Notes: generated by a model not told the origin, from the sequence alone. A DNA stretch of 64,000 bases from Paraspadella gotoi (GCA_051294375.1 CM119271.1:16652470-16716469); one strand, 5' to 3'; numbered from the stretch's first letter, positions 25,801 to 34,882 are shown. Numbers and translations are program-made.

Positions 25801-27319
25801 TTTCAATCCAAGAATCAATTAATCAGTTCAATCTAAGAATCAATTAATCAGTTCAATCCAAGAATCAATTAATCAGTTCAATCCAAAGAATCAATTAATC
25901 AGTTCAATCCAAAAATTTAACAAGTTCAATCCAAAATCAATTAATCAGTTCAATCCAAGAATCAATTAATCAGTTCAATCCAAGAATCAATTAATCAGTT
26001 CAATCCAAGAATCAATTAATCAGTTCAATCCAAGAATCAATTAATCAGTTCAATCCAAAAATCAATTAATCAGTTTAAATCCAAAAAACAATTAACAGTT
26101 CAATCAAAAATCAATTAATCAGTTTTAATCCAAGAATCAATTAATCAGTTCAATCTAAGAATCAATTAATCAGTTCAATCCAAGAATCAATTAATCAGTT
26201 TTCAATCCAAGAATCAAATTAATCAGTCTTTACCTTTCTTGTGCAGCACGAATTCATGGAAATCGATCTCATTCACGATCGTCAATTTCGTGTCTCTCTA
26301 CTCGATCCCGTCTGCACTTGGAATCCGCGCCTCTGGTTCAAAGTCTTCTACAACATCTTGGCGGCGCCATGGACCGTTGGCGCCGCGGCGGCGCGGATGG
26401 CGGGGTCGAAGAAGTCGGGTCTGTACGCGGCGCCAATGGCCCTTTCTCTCTTACTCTTCATTGCGATGCAGATCTGCAATACGGCGCTCTTCGGGTTGTG
26501 GGCTCTTGGCTGGATTTGCTATCTCGGTTTTGTCGGTAAGGGGTAGACGAGTTGTTTTTTTTATTGAAAAGTATATTTATAAATGACGAAGTTTTCAATT
26601 AGTAAAAAGGGCTAAGTCCTCAGCTATCACCGTGCTTAATAAGATTATTTTTTGGGTTCCCCAAGGCTATACATATCATTCACCCAGCTGCCTATAAATT
26701 TGTTATGCTTGAAAATTTCTCAAAAATTACTAGTAATAATTATAGTATGTTATAAACAAAAGTTTAGTTTAAGAACTAATTTTTAAAAACTTTTCAAAAA
26801 ATTATAACATTCTTTAGTTTAGTTAGTTTTATGGTGTATAAGAATCCATCAATGGTTCACAGCAATTCTATCCCGGTGACCACAGTACGTATGTACGTGT
26901 ACGTGTATACTGTGTAGTAAGGCGTAATGAAAGTTGCCGATTAAAATTTAAATAGTTGATCATGAACATTGAAAAATAAATCGCCTTTAACAAGATCCGA
27001 AGATAAAAGATTTCTGATTTATGAAGGATTTAGTCATTAATTCATTATTACCTCACCCTTTTCTCCCCCCCCCCTTCTAACAGCCATCGTGACCAGTTTT
27101 CGCGCAGAGGCTCGTCGACGCCTTCAAATCAGGGGCAACCCGTTGGAGGATCTCTTTTCTTCTCTTTTCTTCTATCCAGGAGTCGCCGTGCAGTTGGAAG
27201 AAGCGTCCAAAGATGTCGCGGATTCCGTGGAGCCTTCGCCAACACCCTCGGCGGAGATGTTGCCCGTGAAGAGCGCGGATCGGCTGCTGGAGTCGGACCG
27301 GCCTTTCGATCACGTTTAA
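13740..27319 (+). CDS. BCCT family transporter, copy A (16 exons, ~860 aa)
   Basis: Exons: 13740-13802, 14395-14519, 14930-15032, 15151-15262, 15339-15505, 16718-16864, 16927-17079, 17175-17363, 17827-18001, 18087-18194, 18264-18505, 22939-23054, 23896-24091, 24383-24544, 26247-26535, 27084-27319. They sum to 2583 nt, are in frame throughout, and every intron is GT-AG. The protein is a multi-pass plasma-membrane transporter of the betaine/carnitine/choline family (LeuT fold, about 12 helices expected). Visible motifs: glycine stretch G154-V-G-V-G158 followed by YGVAEP; aromatic box W200/W205/Y208 in [13 protein letters not shown]8 signature [10 protein letters not shown] with W401, W404, W407; [11 protein letters not shown] after TM8; TSLDSGS at 608-614; VAGG in exon 14. 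The third glycine of the TM3 stretch is not Asp, which in characterised BCCTs fits betaine better than choline; substrate is inference. Odd points: a 5-Cys insertion in exons 11-12 and a roughly 80-residue cytoplasmic tail. Exon 1 is short and its ATG is supported by the matching structure of copy B. Confidence 0.9.
14133..14392. repeat. CT-rich minisatellite abutting the exon 2 acceptor
   Basis: Tandem CTCCTCCCTTCC-like units fill the last 260 bp of intron 1 of BCCT-A and act as an oversized polypyrimidine tract. The minus-strand frame through it is spurious. Confidence 0.9.
14395..14519 (+). CDS. BCCT-A exon 2
   Basis: Residues 22-63, cytoplasmic. An acidic stretch leads to [11 protein letters not shown], matching DKSLWLKFGPL in copy B. 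The acceptor follows a roughly 260-nt CT-rich tandem tract and the exon ends in phase 2. Confidence 0.85.
14930..15032 (+). CDS. BCCT-A exon 3 (first transmembrane helix)
   Basis: Residues 63-97. [19 protein letters not shown] is the canonical first BCCT helix preceded by the Asn-Pro motif. Donor gtagac, phase 0. Same 103-nt length as in copy B. Confidence 0.9.
15151..15262 (+). CDS. BCCT-A exon 4 (second transmembrane helix)
   Basis: Residues 98-134. Contains [19 protein letters not shown] then [10 protein letters not shown], the conserved basic S-K-x-G-x-x-KLG loop region of BCCTs. Donor gtaatt, phase 1. Confidence 0.9.
15339..15505 (+). CDS. BCCT-A exon 5 (glycine-rich TM3)
   Basis: Residues 135-190. 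DDDVPEYN then [20 protein letters not shown], the unwound glycine-rich helix that lines substrate and sodium sites in characterised BCCTs. MPDNILAQ precedes donor gttagt, phase 0. Confidence 0.95.
15848..16383. mobile_element. T-family element in BCCT-A intron 5
   Basis: Ends GATATTTTCTGAAAGCACC and GGGGAACTTTTGGAAAATAT are inverted near-copies. The core is rich in CCTTAA/CTTAA repeats. A GTCGAAACATGTC stem-loop motif at 16082-16118 lies inside. Confidence 0.55.
16718..16864 (+). CDS. BCCT-A exon 6 (aromatic-box TM4)
   Basis: Residues 191-239. [11 protein letters not shown] supplies W200, W205 and Y208, equivalent to the Trp/Tyr cage residues of bacterial BetP, followed by SYRKGLPLT. Canonical donor gtaaga, unlike the GC donor of copy B. 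Confidence 0.95.
16927..17079 (+). CDS. BCCT-A exon 7
   Basis: Residues 240-290. [18 protein letters not shown], then [12 protein letters not shown], the conserved BCCT TM5 region. Same 153-nt length as copy B. Confidence 0.93.
17175..17363 (+). CDS. BCCT-A exon 8
   Basis: Residues 291-353. [19 protein letters not shown], then [18 protein letters not shown]. The stretch 17238-17336 differs from copy B at only 1 of 99 positions, far less than neighbouring exons. Confidence 0.93.
17407..17625 (+). mobile_element. Solo LTR-like / tRNA-containing repeat in BCCT-A intron 8
   Basis: Contains a 73-nt tRNA-like segment at 17432-17504: 7-bp acceptor stem GCGGCCA/TGGCCGC, T arm CCGGG-GTTCAAG-CCCGG; the anticodon arm is degenerate. 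About 110 bp of family sequence follows, ending ACTGTCTTTT. The same repeat flanks the miniature element at 28646-29258. Confidence 0.75.
17827..18001 (+). CDS. BCCT-A exon 9 (TM8 signature)
   Basis: Residues 354-412. A Gly-rich extracellular loop, then [18 protein letters not shown], the BCCT family signature. The second W of the usual YWxWW is F403 here; W401, W404 and W407 are kept. Confidence 0.95.
18087..18194 (+). CDS. BCCT-A exon 10
   Basis: Residues 412-448. [16 protein letters not shown], the conserved charged motif following TM8, then the next helix up to FSTYGG. 108 nt as in copy B. Confidence 0.95.
18264..18505 (+). CDS. BCCT-A exon 11 (cysteine-containing insertion)
   Basis: Residues 448-528. 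After [11 protein letters not shown] comes a hydrophilic segment with Cys 463, 464, 512, 522 and 525 (NLCCGHG and SKCGECT). All five cysteines are kept in copy B. Bacterial family members have a much shorter loop here. Donor gtatgt, phase 0; a 4.4-kb intron follows. Confidence 0.88.
18506..22938 (+). other. BCCT-A intron 11 (4.4 kb), mostly unrecognised
   Basis: AT-rich, no clear transposon ends. 21160-21228 is GC-richer with an open frame and a good donor (gtgaag|gtaaga), a possible orphan or cassette exon. No other coding support. Confidence 0.6.
22939..23054 (+). CDS. BCCT-A exon 12
   Basis: Residues 529-567, beginning [18 protein letters not shown]. Hydrophilic; aligns with VMHRALNEIGPMNYSGFL of copy B. 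Acceptor atccag, donor gtaagt, 116 nt in both genes. Confidence 0.88.
23896..24091 (+). CDS. BCCT-A exon 13
   Basis: Residues 567-632. [11 protein letters not shown], a helix, then [20 protein letters not shown], the conserved T-S-x-D-S-G motif whose Thr-Ser contribute to sodium binding in BetP. 196 nt in both genes. Confidence 0.95.
24383..24544 (+). CDS. BCCT-A exon 14
   Basis: Residues 633-686. [20 protein letters not shown] and [15 protein letters not shown], matching the final two BCCT helices. 162 nt in both genes. Confidence 0.95.
24792..25030 (+). mobile_element. Dispersed LINE/SINE-like repeat (L family) in BCCT-A intron 14
   Basis: Shares about 200 bp (AACGAGACTGTGAGAGAGTC, TTGAAAGCTTGCAGGGACC, ...ATAATTTTTATATTGGTTG) with 49735-49955. 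Reverse copies of its 3' part lie at about 45150-45312 and 48432-48575. Confidence 0.65.
25240..26228. repeat. 25-bp minisatellite in BCCT-A intron 14
   Basis: About 39 copies of a unit reading CAATCCAAGAATCAATTAAT plus CAGTT, with point variants and small indels. The array ends 18 bp upstream of exon 15, leaving only TTTACCTTTCTTGTGCAG as acceptor region. Confidence 0.97.
26247..26535 (+). CDS. BCCT-A exon 15
   Basis: Residues 687-783. [20 protein letters not shown], then hydrophobic stretches not typical of bacterial BCCTs, suggesting extra membrane segments after the core. Its acceptor lies 18 bp after a roughly 1-kb minisatellite. Confidence 0.9.
27084..27319 (+). CDS. BCCT-A exon 16 (C-terminal tail and stop)
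   Basis: Residues 783-860 and TAA. Starts [20 protein letters not shown] and has [13 protein letters not shown], a charged, probably helical cytoplasmic tail shared with copy B. The last 35 residues diverge. Confidence 0.9.
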
Positions 27320-28316
27320 CCGGGTTTAGGTTTTCTTTTTAAAAAAGATTAACTCAATTGTCTCTTAATGAAAGCTTCTTTTTTTTTTTGAAGAGAAGGG
27401 GAGGTAATTTTTAGAATTGGTTTTAGTAGCCGCTGAAAAAATATTTTTTTCATGCAAAATGTTTTTGATTATTTCTAATTTTATTTTTTAAAATGATAAA
27501 AGTTTAACTTTTTAATTAAATCTCTAAACAGCTGTTTAGAGATTTAGCATTAAGGTTTTTATTCATATTTTTTATTTAATTTTTTTCTTTTTCTGTGCTT
27601 TTTATTTTTCTTTCTCTCTTTTTTTAGAATTTTTTTTAAATTTTGATGCCAAACTGAATCCGTAAAAAAATATTTTTCCTTTGGTTGTTTTAAAGAATCT
27701 CTCTGCACGATTCAATTAATCAATTAACCAATTAATCAATTAACCATTTTAATTATTTTGACTATTAAAGGGGACATCTTTCTGTGAAGTGATGTTTACT
27801 CCTAAATGAATCAATTAATTAGAATTTAGGATTTTCCTAAATTGATAATTTTGTTATTGCATTGTTTCATCTTAGCAAGGGTAAAATGCAAATGTTTACA
27901 ATGGTACAATTATTTTTTTTATAAATATTGATAACTATTTGGTCAACATGGTATGGTAGCTATCGATAAGATCCGTTTAATATGTTTTTATACACTTACC
28001 ATTTGATTTTGTCCAATACTGTTTTATTGCTGATAAATTTTTATCGACTTATGCAAAAAATTATAAGATTAAAAAGCATCTTTTTAAGTCAGTCTATATT
28101 ATAAGTTATTTAAACACTAAATACCAAACTTACTCAATCTTGTGGAGCATAATATACATGATTGTCAATTTTTTCTGAAAATTGCTTTGTTGAAACATTA
28201 AATATAATAATGTCCTATTCTAATACTAATTTCTCTTTAATCCTTTAAAACACGATTAGAAAGTATTTTTCGTTTCTAATTTTCTAATTAATCAATTGTA
28301 AAATAGGTAATTACTA
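27320..28316. other. Downstream region of BCCT-A, no recognised feature
   Basis: AT-rich presumed 3' UTR and spacer. I see no clear AATAAA signal close to the stop and no repeats shared with the rest of the window. Confidence 0.5.
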
Positions 28317-28483
28317 AACAAGTTTGAGCAAACAATGCCGGATCTGGCCACGATCATGAGCAGTAATTAATAAATAAGCTATTTGATTAATTAATTAATT
28401 ATCTAACCATTTCCGGAATTGTCATTGACCACGACAAAAGCAACGACGACGATGATAGTCATAACGATACGATAACACCGACG

Positions 28484-28516
<33 letters not shown>

Positions 28517-28645
28517 AGGTTAATTGCTTGATAAACTAATTGATTGACTAAAGGATCGATCAATTGATTAATTATTTAATTTATTAATCAATTAATTTTC
28601 GTTTTCTCTCTAAAGTAAAAAACAAAAAAGAATTATCAGATAGTA

Positions 28646-29258
28646 TGGTGGACTAAAATCCAACAACCGTTCATCAGTGGCCATTGGTGCCGGAGGCAAG
28701 TCATTCGCCTCCCAACCCAAAGGTCCGGGGTTCGAGCCCAGTGGCCGCCGAGGCGCTTAACCCGCCTGTAACATGGTGTTACAGCCTGATTCGAAGCTCA
28801 GGGACTGCTTATGTTGAACGGTTCTGTCATTAACACTTATCAATAATTACTGTCTCTTCATTGGTGAGCCCGACTTCTGAACACAACAGCAACAACAGCA
28901 CTCTCAGGCGACATGCCTCAACCTGGCGATGCACTTTTCACCAACAACACATCAGGCAACTTGGTGACGCACTTTCCACCAACAACAATAATTCACTGAA
29001 GAGATGCAACAGACTTCTCCCTACGGGAGGGGGGATGTATGGTGGACTAAAATCCACCAACCGTTCAACAGTGGCCATTGGTGCTGGAGGCAAATCATTC
29101 GCTTCCCAACCCAGCCAGCCCAGTGGCCGCCTAGCAGTTAAGAGGGACGGGGCGATTAACCCGCCTGTAACATGGTGTTGCAGCCTGATCCGAAGTTCAG
29201 GGACTGCTTATGTTGAACGGTTCTGTCATTAATACTTATCAATAATTACTCTCTTTTC
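28646..29258 (+). mobile_element. Miniature LTR element (TRIM-like) with tRNA-like LTRs
   Basis: Two direct repeats (28646-28860 and 29040-29258) start TGGTGGACTAAAATCCACC-like. The left copy ends CTCTTCA. Between them a 179-bp internal region opens with T-TGGTGAGCCCGAC, a primer-binding-site-like motif starting TGG, and closes with the purine tract GGGAGGGGGGATG before the right LTR. Flanked by GATAGTA on both sides (28639-28645, 29259-29265). The left LTR holds a 73-nt tRNA-like segment (28677-28749) with T arm GTTCGAG. There is no coding capacity. Alternative: a dimeric tRNA-derived SINE. Confidence 0.65.
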
Positions 29259-29293
29259 GATAGTAAATTTTTTTTCGATTTAAACTTATTTCC

Positions 29294-29303
29294 NNNNNNN
29301 NNN
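29294..29303. other. 10-N gap flanked by duplicated sequence
   Basis: About 50 bp before the gap (from 29243) is repeated right after it (29304-29353), so the gap is probably an unmerged overlap, not missing DNA. Confidence 0.85.
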
Positions 29304-29479
29304 TAATTACTGTCTTTTCGATAGTAAATTTTTTTTCCAATTTAAACTTATTTCCACTTTGAGGAATCCGTTAATTAATGAATAAATAAATTAATTAATC
29401 GCCATAACTAGAACGCTAGATATAGTTTAGTGCGAAATCGCCAAATCGCGACTTTGCCATGACGCCCTTGCCTAAACTA

Positions 29480-29560
29480 AACTCAGATTAGGGTTAGGGT
29501 TGAGGTGGGTTAGGGTTAGGGAAGGTACTAGCGAGGGACATTAGGGATTAGGGTTGAGGC
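29480..29560. repeat. TTAGGG-type telomere-like repeats
   Basis: Short runs of TTAGGGTTAGGG mixed with variants; interstitial. Related short arrays lie at 55130-55215 and, mirrored, at 58865-58960. Confidence 0.7.
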
Positions 29561-29729
29561 ACGGAGATGTACGGGAGGCCTGGGCCTGGTTTAGAGTTAG
29601 GCTTAGGAGAGAGGCCCGTGGGTTATGTGTCGAAGGGTTAGGGTTGAGGCACGGAGATGTACGGGAGTGGAGGTACTGGCGATATCGCCATGGCGAAGTC
29701 GCCAACCGACAAGAACCTGTCGACATTTA

Positions 29730-29770
<41 letters not shown>

Positions 29771-30404
29771 GTAAAACTTGTTCCAAGCCAAATATGTCAT
29801 TGAACCGAACGTATCCGAATAAACCTATTTTTATTTAAAAAACAAGATTAGTTCATAAAAACTTAACAATCAAACTTAATAAATCAAATGAAACGTCATG
29901 AAAATCGCAGATTCATCCCAACCTAAATCATAAATATTTCATTATCCATGGAAAGTCGATAATTCTTGGAATCGTAGCGATAGTTTTTCCTCGTTTAAAC
30001 CGATACTAGTTCCTCCAGTAAAAATACGTTTTGGAATTTCATTTAGCATTCGGTTGTCCTCAGTAGTTAAATGAGATAATGACAAAAAAGACGATATATG
30101 TCAGTTCGATCGATTACTATTCTTCTCTTCTAAACCAAAGCAGGTTTGTCCACATTTTACGATCGCGAGGTGCGGACGACGAAGTCAAATTGGAATCGTA
30201 AAAAGAAAAAAAAATTTAAAAAATAAATAAAATTAAGAACTTGAATTCACGAATTTTTTCAAATTATTAAAGTGATATATACTTTAATCATTACCGTGTA
30301 TATTAAATTTTTTTTAAACAAAATTCTGTGACCATTAATAAACATTAAACCTTTTAAATATTAAATGAGAAAATTAACTACGCTGAAGAGGCTGATTTTT
30401 ACAG

Positions 30405-30580
30405 AGTGCCACAACCGCAGCGGTGTCACCTTGTAGCGACAGCGAGACAGCATGTTCATGTAGAACAGAGCTTTGGATCTGGCAGCAGGCCCTTGCCTAC
30501 AGGCATAACAACCTTAGGGCTCGAACCAGGACGCACATTGGGATGGTGCATTAGTCCACTGAGCCACTGAGGCGCTGCGA
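30405..30580 (-). mobile_element. tRNA-derived SINE
   Basis: On the minus strand the sequence reads A box TGGCTCAGTGG (30556-30566) and B box GGTTCGAGCCC (30517-30527) at normal tRNA spacing, followed by an unrelated body ending near 30405. Different family from the LTR-like repeat at 28.6 kb. Confidence 0.75.
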
Positions 30581-30959
30581 AAGAAAAAGCTTTAATCCAT
30601 ATGTGGTGATAGGACCACCAACGCAACGAAAAAGAAGAGATTTAAACAATACATTTTATATAAAAAAAGATTTTGTTCATTTCGAAACAGCACAATGAAA
30701 ATTATAGAAAAAATCTAGGTAATAAATTATTGTATAAACAAGTTTGAGCAAACAATGTCCGATCTGCCCACGATAATTTAGCGTAAGCAGCTAATCAGAT
30801 GATAAATTATGATAAATCTTGTAATAATTATTTATTTATTTTATTTTTATTTTAATATTTCTAATTTATGGTTCTTTTCTAACTTTTATTCTTCTTTTAT
30901 ATTGTTGTCATTCGTCATCTTTAATTAAAGATTTTTAATTTAATAGTTTGTATTGTATT

Positions 30960-31325
30960 TTTTCCTTTCTGTTTCGTTGTGATTTGACCGCTTCCAGGCA
31001 TACGAGACCCTATCGCGACGCTAGTGGCCACTACCTATCTGCTATAGCCGAACACACGGCTAATACTGGCCATCTATTCAGAGAATCAGACTGTCCCATG
31101 ACCCAAGCTGGTTCTCAAGAGGTATTAGAGAGGCAATCTACATCAAAGCCCTCGAGCCCTCTTTGAACAATGATGGAGGACGATTCGATCTCCCTCAAAG
31201 CTATGATTCGCTTATCAAAAGCGTGGTGGAGGCCCCGCCCCCACCACGTCCGCACAATGATTCCCCCGTCTCCACTCAACGAGATAGGCGGAGACCCTTG
31301 CGCAGGCTCTTTCTTATTACTTGAA
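30960..31325 (+). pseudogene. Penelope-like element, GIY-YIG endonuclease C-terminal fragment (frameshifted)
   Basis: The first frame has HTRPYRDASG and AIAEHTANTGHLF. After a 1-nt shift near 31114 the second frame continues REAIYIKALEPSLNNDGGRF and DLPQSYDSLI, then a Pro/Arg-rich end to a stop near 31325. The H-x-x-x-TGH motif and the E-A-I-Y-I-x-x-x-x-P-x-L-N-x-D-G-G-R motif match the C-terminal endonuclease region of Penelope-like retroelements. The reverse transcriptase part is absent. Strand and family are fairly clear; the exact subfamily is not. Confidence 0.7.
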
Positions 31326-31389
31326 ATTTCCCTTCTCCTAATACTTAGCTATCCCTCACTAACAATAAAAATTTTACATTTCTGAACTT

Positions 31390-31500
31390 CTATTTCACTT
31401 CACTAATTTTACAGTAGTTAATTGTTGATATTATTCATTACTAAAGTTTACAAAAAATTTTAACTTTAACATTTCACAATGTATTATTTTTTTTCAAGCA

Positions 31501-31560
<60 letters not shown>

Positions 31561-31659
31561 CAATTTCTTTCACAAAACTATCTCTGTCCTCACCTTCACC
31601 TGTCCCTCATAAAAAATTGACCACTATCCTTTCTCTCAAACTCTGTGTTGGAAACTTTG

Positions 31660-31699
<40 letters not shown>

Positions 31700-31795
31700 A
31701 TGCACAAAATTCTCTTCAAATTCACAAATTGAATTGTCACTGAACAAGACTCGTATGTGAGTCGAAACATGTCCGTTTCACTATGAAATAAAAAT
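31390..31795 (+). mobile_element. Probable Penelope-like 3' tail with two (CT)n tracts
   Basis: Follows the GIY-YIG fragment. (CT)n at 31503-31555 and 31666-31695, then GACTC-GTATGT-GAGTCGAAACATG and ATGAAATAAAAATCG. Colinear with the 500-bp insertion at 8934-9433. Confidence 0.5.
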
Positions 31796-31869
31796 CGTTG
31801 TAAAATATCTCTTCAAAACTTTAATTTAAGAGTCTAAATCCACAATGGACAAACTACGATAAACCATAC

Positions 31870-32470
31870 ACAATTCATGATTGATGATCTCCAATCAAGA
31901 ATCAATGATGTGCAATTCATGATTGATGATCTCCAATCAACAATCAACGATGTGCAATTCATGATTGATGATCTCCAATCAACAATCAATGATGTGCAAT
32001 ACACGATTCTGCAAACGATGATTTTTGATAAATTATAGATTTAATGATAAAACAATATTAATTCAATGATAACAAATTATAACGAACTATTGATTAAATA
32101 ATTAAGAATTATTGACGCAATAATAACGAATTATTGATGCAATGATAATGAATTATTGAGGCGATGATAGTCATTAATCAATGCCATTATAATCCTTCAT
32201 TGATGCGATAACTGTTATTCATGGTTGTAATTGACGCGATGATTATCATTGATTGATGCAATGAGAGTCATTTATTTATGCTATTATAATCATTTATTGA
32301 TGAAATTAAAATCAATAATTTATTCGGTGATATGATGCAATGATTAACGCGAATTAACATTCATTGATGTGATGATAGTCATTTATTGATACGATGATAA
32401 TCAATGCGATTTTTTATTCAATGATAGTGATTTAATGATGTGATAATAGTAGATGCAATGATAATCCATA
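31870..32470. repeat. Degenerate ATGATTGATG repeats
   Basis: Three copies of a roughly 42-bp unit (GATTGATGATCTCCAATCAA) at about 31870-32000, followed by degenerate GATGATAGTCATTGATTGATG repeats. Confidence 0.8.
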
Positions 32471-33819
32471 AATGTTAGACACATCAGAAAGAGAGAAAGA
32501 GAGAGAGAGAGAGAGACATAAGAAATCATAACAGATTTCTTAATAAATCAATAAAGAAATCTATAAATAAATCATTCAATCAACTGATCAATAAGCCAAT
32601 CAATCACTTCAACTGAGAGAGAGAAAGAAAAAGAATTCAGATTTATAAATGTGACATTTGTTTTTTCTATTTAAACTCTTTTCCACTCGTACGATTTTAT
32701 TGAAAATTAATATCCAGCTCAATCACACACTTTCATACCAACACAAAGTTTCATATCAATCCATCCATCCAACTATAAATAATTGGAATAATTATAAATA
32801 TAATTATACGAATTCAAGTTAAACCAACTCGAACCACACCTGCGACTCGTGCGTGAATCGCCGGCGACATCGCTATTTGAATATTACAACTTAGGTTATT
32901 GGAGTTTGATTGCAAAGGTGGGACGGAGACTCAGACAGACGGACGTACGGACGGACATCACTTTTTTTGCATAATTTATCATAATTCGATGTCCTGATAT
33001 GATAAAAATGATTTACCAACAAGCTTTTGGAGTGGGGCCGACGGACCGACAAAGTGAATTATTGAAAAACCCCTACGAACAAAAGACACTTAAAGATATT
33101 AAAGTTAGTTTTGTTCTTTGAACACAAACAGGATATTTTTTGTGCTATATATCTATGTATAGTAATGTAAAAGCACGTACGTTCAAACAGCCCGACATGT
33201 AAATACGCAAAAACTAAAACTGTTTCATTCAGCTCCTGCACCTTTGCAAATTTGTACAAAAGAAAAAAACGCATAGAAAAAAATTGAGAAAGTAAAAGGA
33301 AAAAAAATAGAAAAATGATAATAGAATCTTAAGTGAAAAAAGAAATAATGAATAACTAAAAAGAAACAAGAACAGTGAAGTTTAACTCGTTGCTCAATGA
33401 TAATTAAGTTGTAAACCGCCTCGGGGTATGGAAAACCCACCAACCCAGTTCCAAACCCCGGACCTGTTACATGACTGCGAGAGGGTTTAAAAAAGTTGCG
33501 GAAAGCACTTTGGAGCCCACTTAGTGCTATATCCACAGTTTTACCCAAGTTATAAAGATTTAAAATCTAAAACAGACCTAAGACAGACAACAGACAGACG
33601 GACCAAAAAAGTGACTTAAAGAGCTACTTCGCAATGAATCGCGGCTAAAAAGAAAATAAAAACCGTTAAGCCTTGAGTCACCCGAATCTCTCTGTTGGGT
33701 GGAAAGGAGAAAATCGAAAACTAGTTGCGATCCAGATTGTTCTTTTTATTATTTTTCATATTTCGAAAATGTTCGAAATTTGGAAAAACATCCGAATTAA
33801 TAAAATTATATTTTTTTTT

Positions 33820-34025
33820 ACAAAATTTTCCAAAAACGACCCATTTCTATTTCAAAAGCGACACATTTCTATTCCAAAACAACTAATTTCTATTTCAAAA
33901 GTAATTTATTTTTATTCCAAAAGCAACATATTTCTATTCCAAAAGTAACCCATTTCTATTCCAAAAGCGACTTTTTTTTATTCTAAAAGCAACCTATTTT
34001 TATTCCAAAGGTAACCCATTTCTAT
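33820..34025. repeat. ~21-bp tandem repeat
   Basis: About nine units of CCAAAAGCAACATATTTCTAT-type sequence. Confidence 0.85.
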
Positions 34026-34102
34026 TCCTTTATTTTTAGCCCTAAGTTGTAGTTCATTCAAATAGCGATGTCGCCGGCGATTCACGCACGAGTCGCAGGT
34101 GT

Positions 34103-34330
34103 GGTTCTAGTTGGTTGGCGACTTCGCCATGGCGATATCGCCAGGGCTTTGGCGATGTCGCCAGTCCCCCCACTGGCGACCTCGCCAGTGATAAAAGTAG
34201 CGAATATAATGAAAAGCGCAGCTAACACGGGGATGAACATCACCTACAGGCTCCTCTCCCAACCCTAACCCTAAACATCGCCAAAGCCCTGGCGATATCG
34301 CCATGGCGAAGTCGCCAACCAACTAGAACC
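34103..34330. repeat. Perfect 55-bp inverted repeat with GGCGATATCGCC dyads
   Basis: 34103-34157 and 34276-34330 are exact reverse complements over 55 bp, separated by 118 bp. Each arm contains the self-complementary GGCGATATCGCC. Related dyads occur at 29670-29705. The flank 34041-34109 is an inverted near-copy of 32835-32895. Confidence 0.95.
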
Positions 34331-34676
34331 ATAAATTTCAATCTAATTTTTAAAATTAAAAATTAACTTAATTCCGAATTTAAAAAGAAAAGGGGCGTTT
34401 TTGGAAAATAAGGCCAAAATTGATTGCTCGTAAAGATCAGTCTATCTTTCGTTCTGTACGTGTGTCCGTAGGTCGGGAATTTCCTTTCTTAATAATCTAT
34501 GGATTTTTCGATTCGTTTCAAGGATCCGTGCGTCCATCCCCAAGTCCGTATACATATCATGTCTCCAGTCCGTCCCTCTGTCCTTCTCTTGGGATTTAGT
34601 TTTATATCCTGTCCGTACGTCAATTCATGCAAACGTTACACCGGTTTCCTTTTGAAGCAGTCATTGAACTCTCTCC

Positions 34677-34694
34677 CTCTCTCTCTTCCGTTCC

Positions 34695-34732
<38 letters not shown>

Positions 34733-34848
34733 ATCCAAACTCGATCTTAAAGATCGAACACATGGATGGATGATCGAGCGCGTTTCCTGTCGACGAACTT
34801 TGTCTCTGTCTCTGTCCTCTCTTGTCTCTCTCTCTCTCTCCTCTCTCT

Positions 34849-34879
<31 letters not shown>

Positions 34880-34882
34880 TTC
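34677..34882. repeat. (CT)n-rich tracts
   Basis: Two CT-rich blocks at 34677-34730 and 34800-34882. Confidence 0.9.

Larger units (their letters stand above)
28317..29420 (+). mobile_element. Helentron/HINE-like element (F family), copy 4, interrupted
   Basis: Left end AACAAGTTTGAGCAAACAA...CGGATCTGGCC, ATTG tetranucleotide run at 28487-28515. Interrupted at 28646-29258 by a miniature LTR element and resumes with TTTAAACTTATTTCC. The right hairpin end is missing. Confidence 0.55.
30737..33066 (+). mobile_element. Helentron/HINE-like element (F family), copy 5, heavily interrupted
   Basis: Left end AACAAGTTTGAGCAAACAA at 30737. The right part resumes at about 32640 (TTTAAACTCTTTTCCACTCG), with a GGAC core at 32938-32957, and ends near GACCGACAAAGTGAATTATTG. 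The middle holds the Penelope-like fragment, CT tracts and ATTGATG-rich repeats. Confidence 0.5.

Noticed and set aside
25240-26228. CRISPR-like array of 25-bp repeats
   Set aside because: Head-to-tail repeats without unique spacers in a eukaryotic intron; it is a minisatellite.
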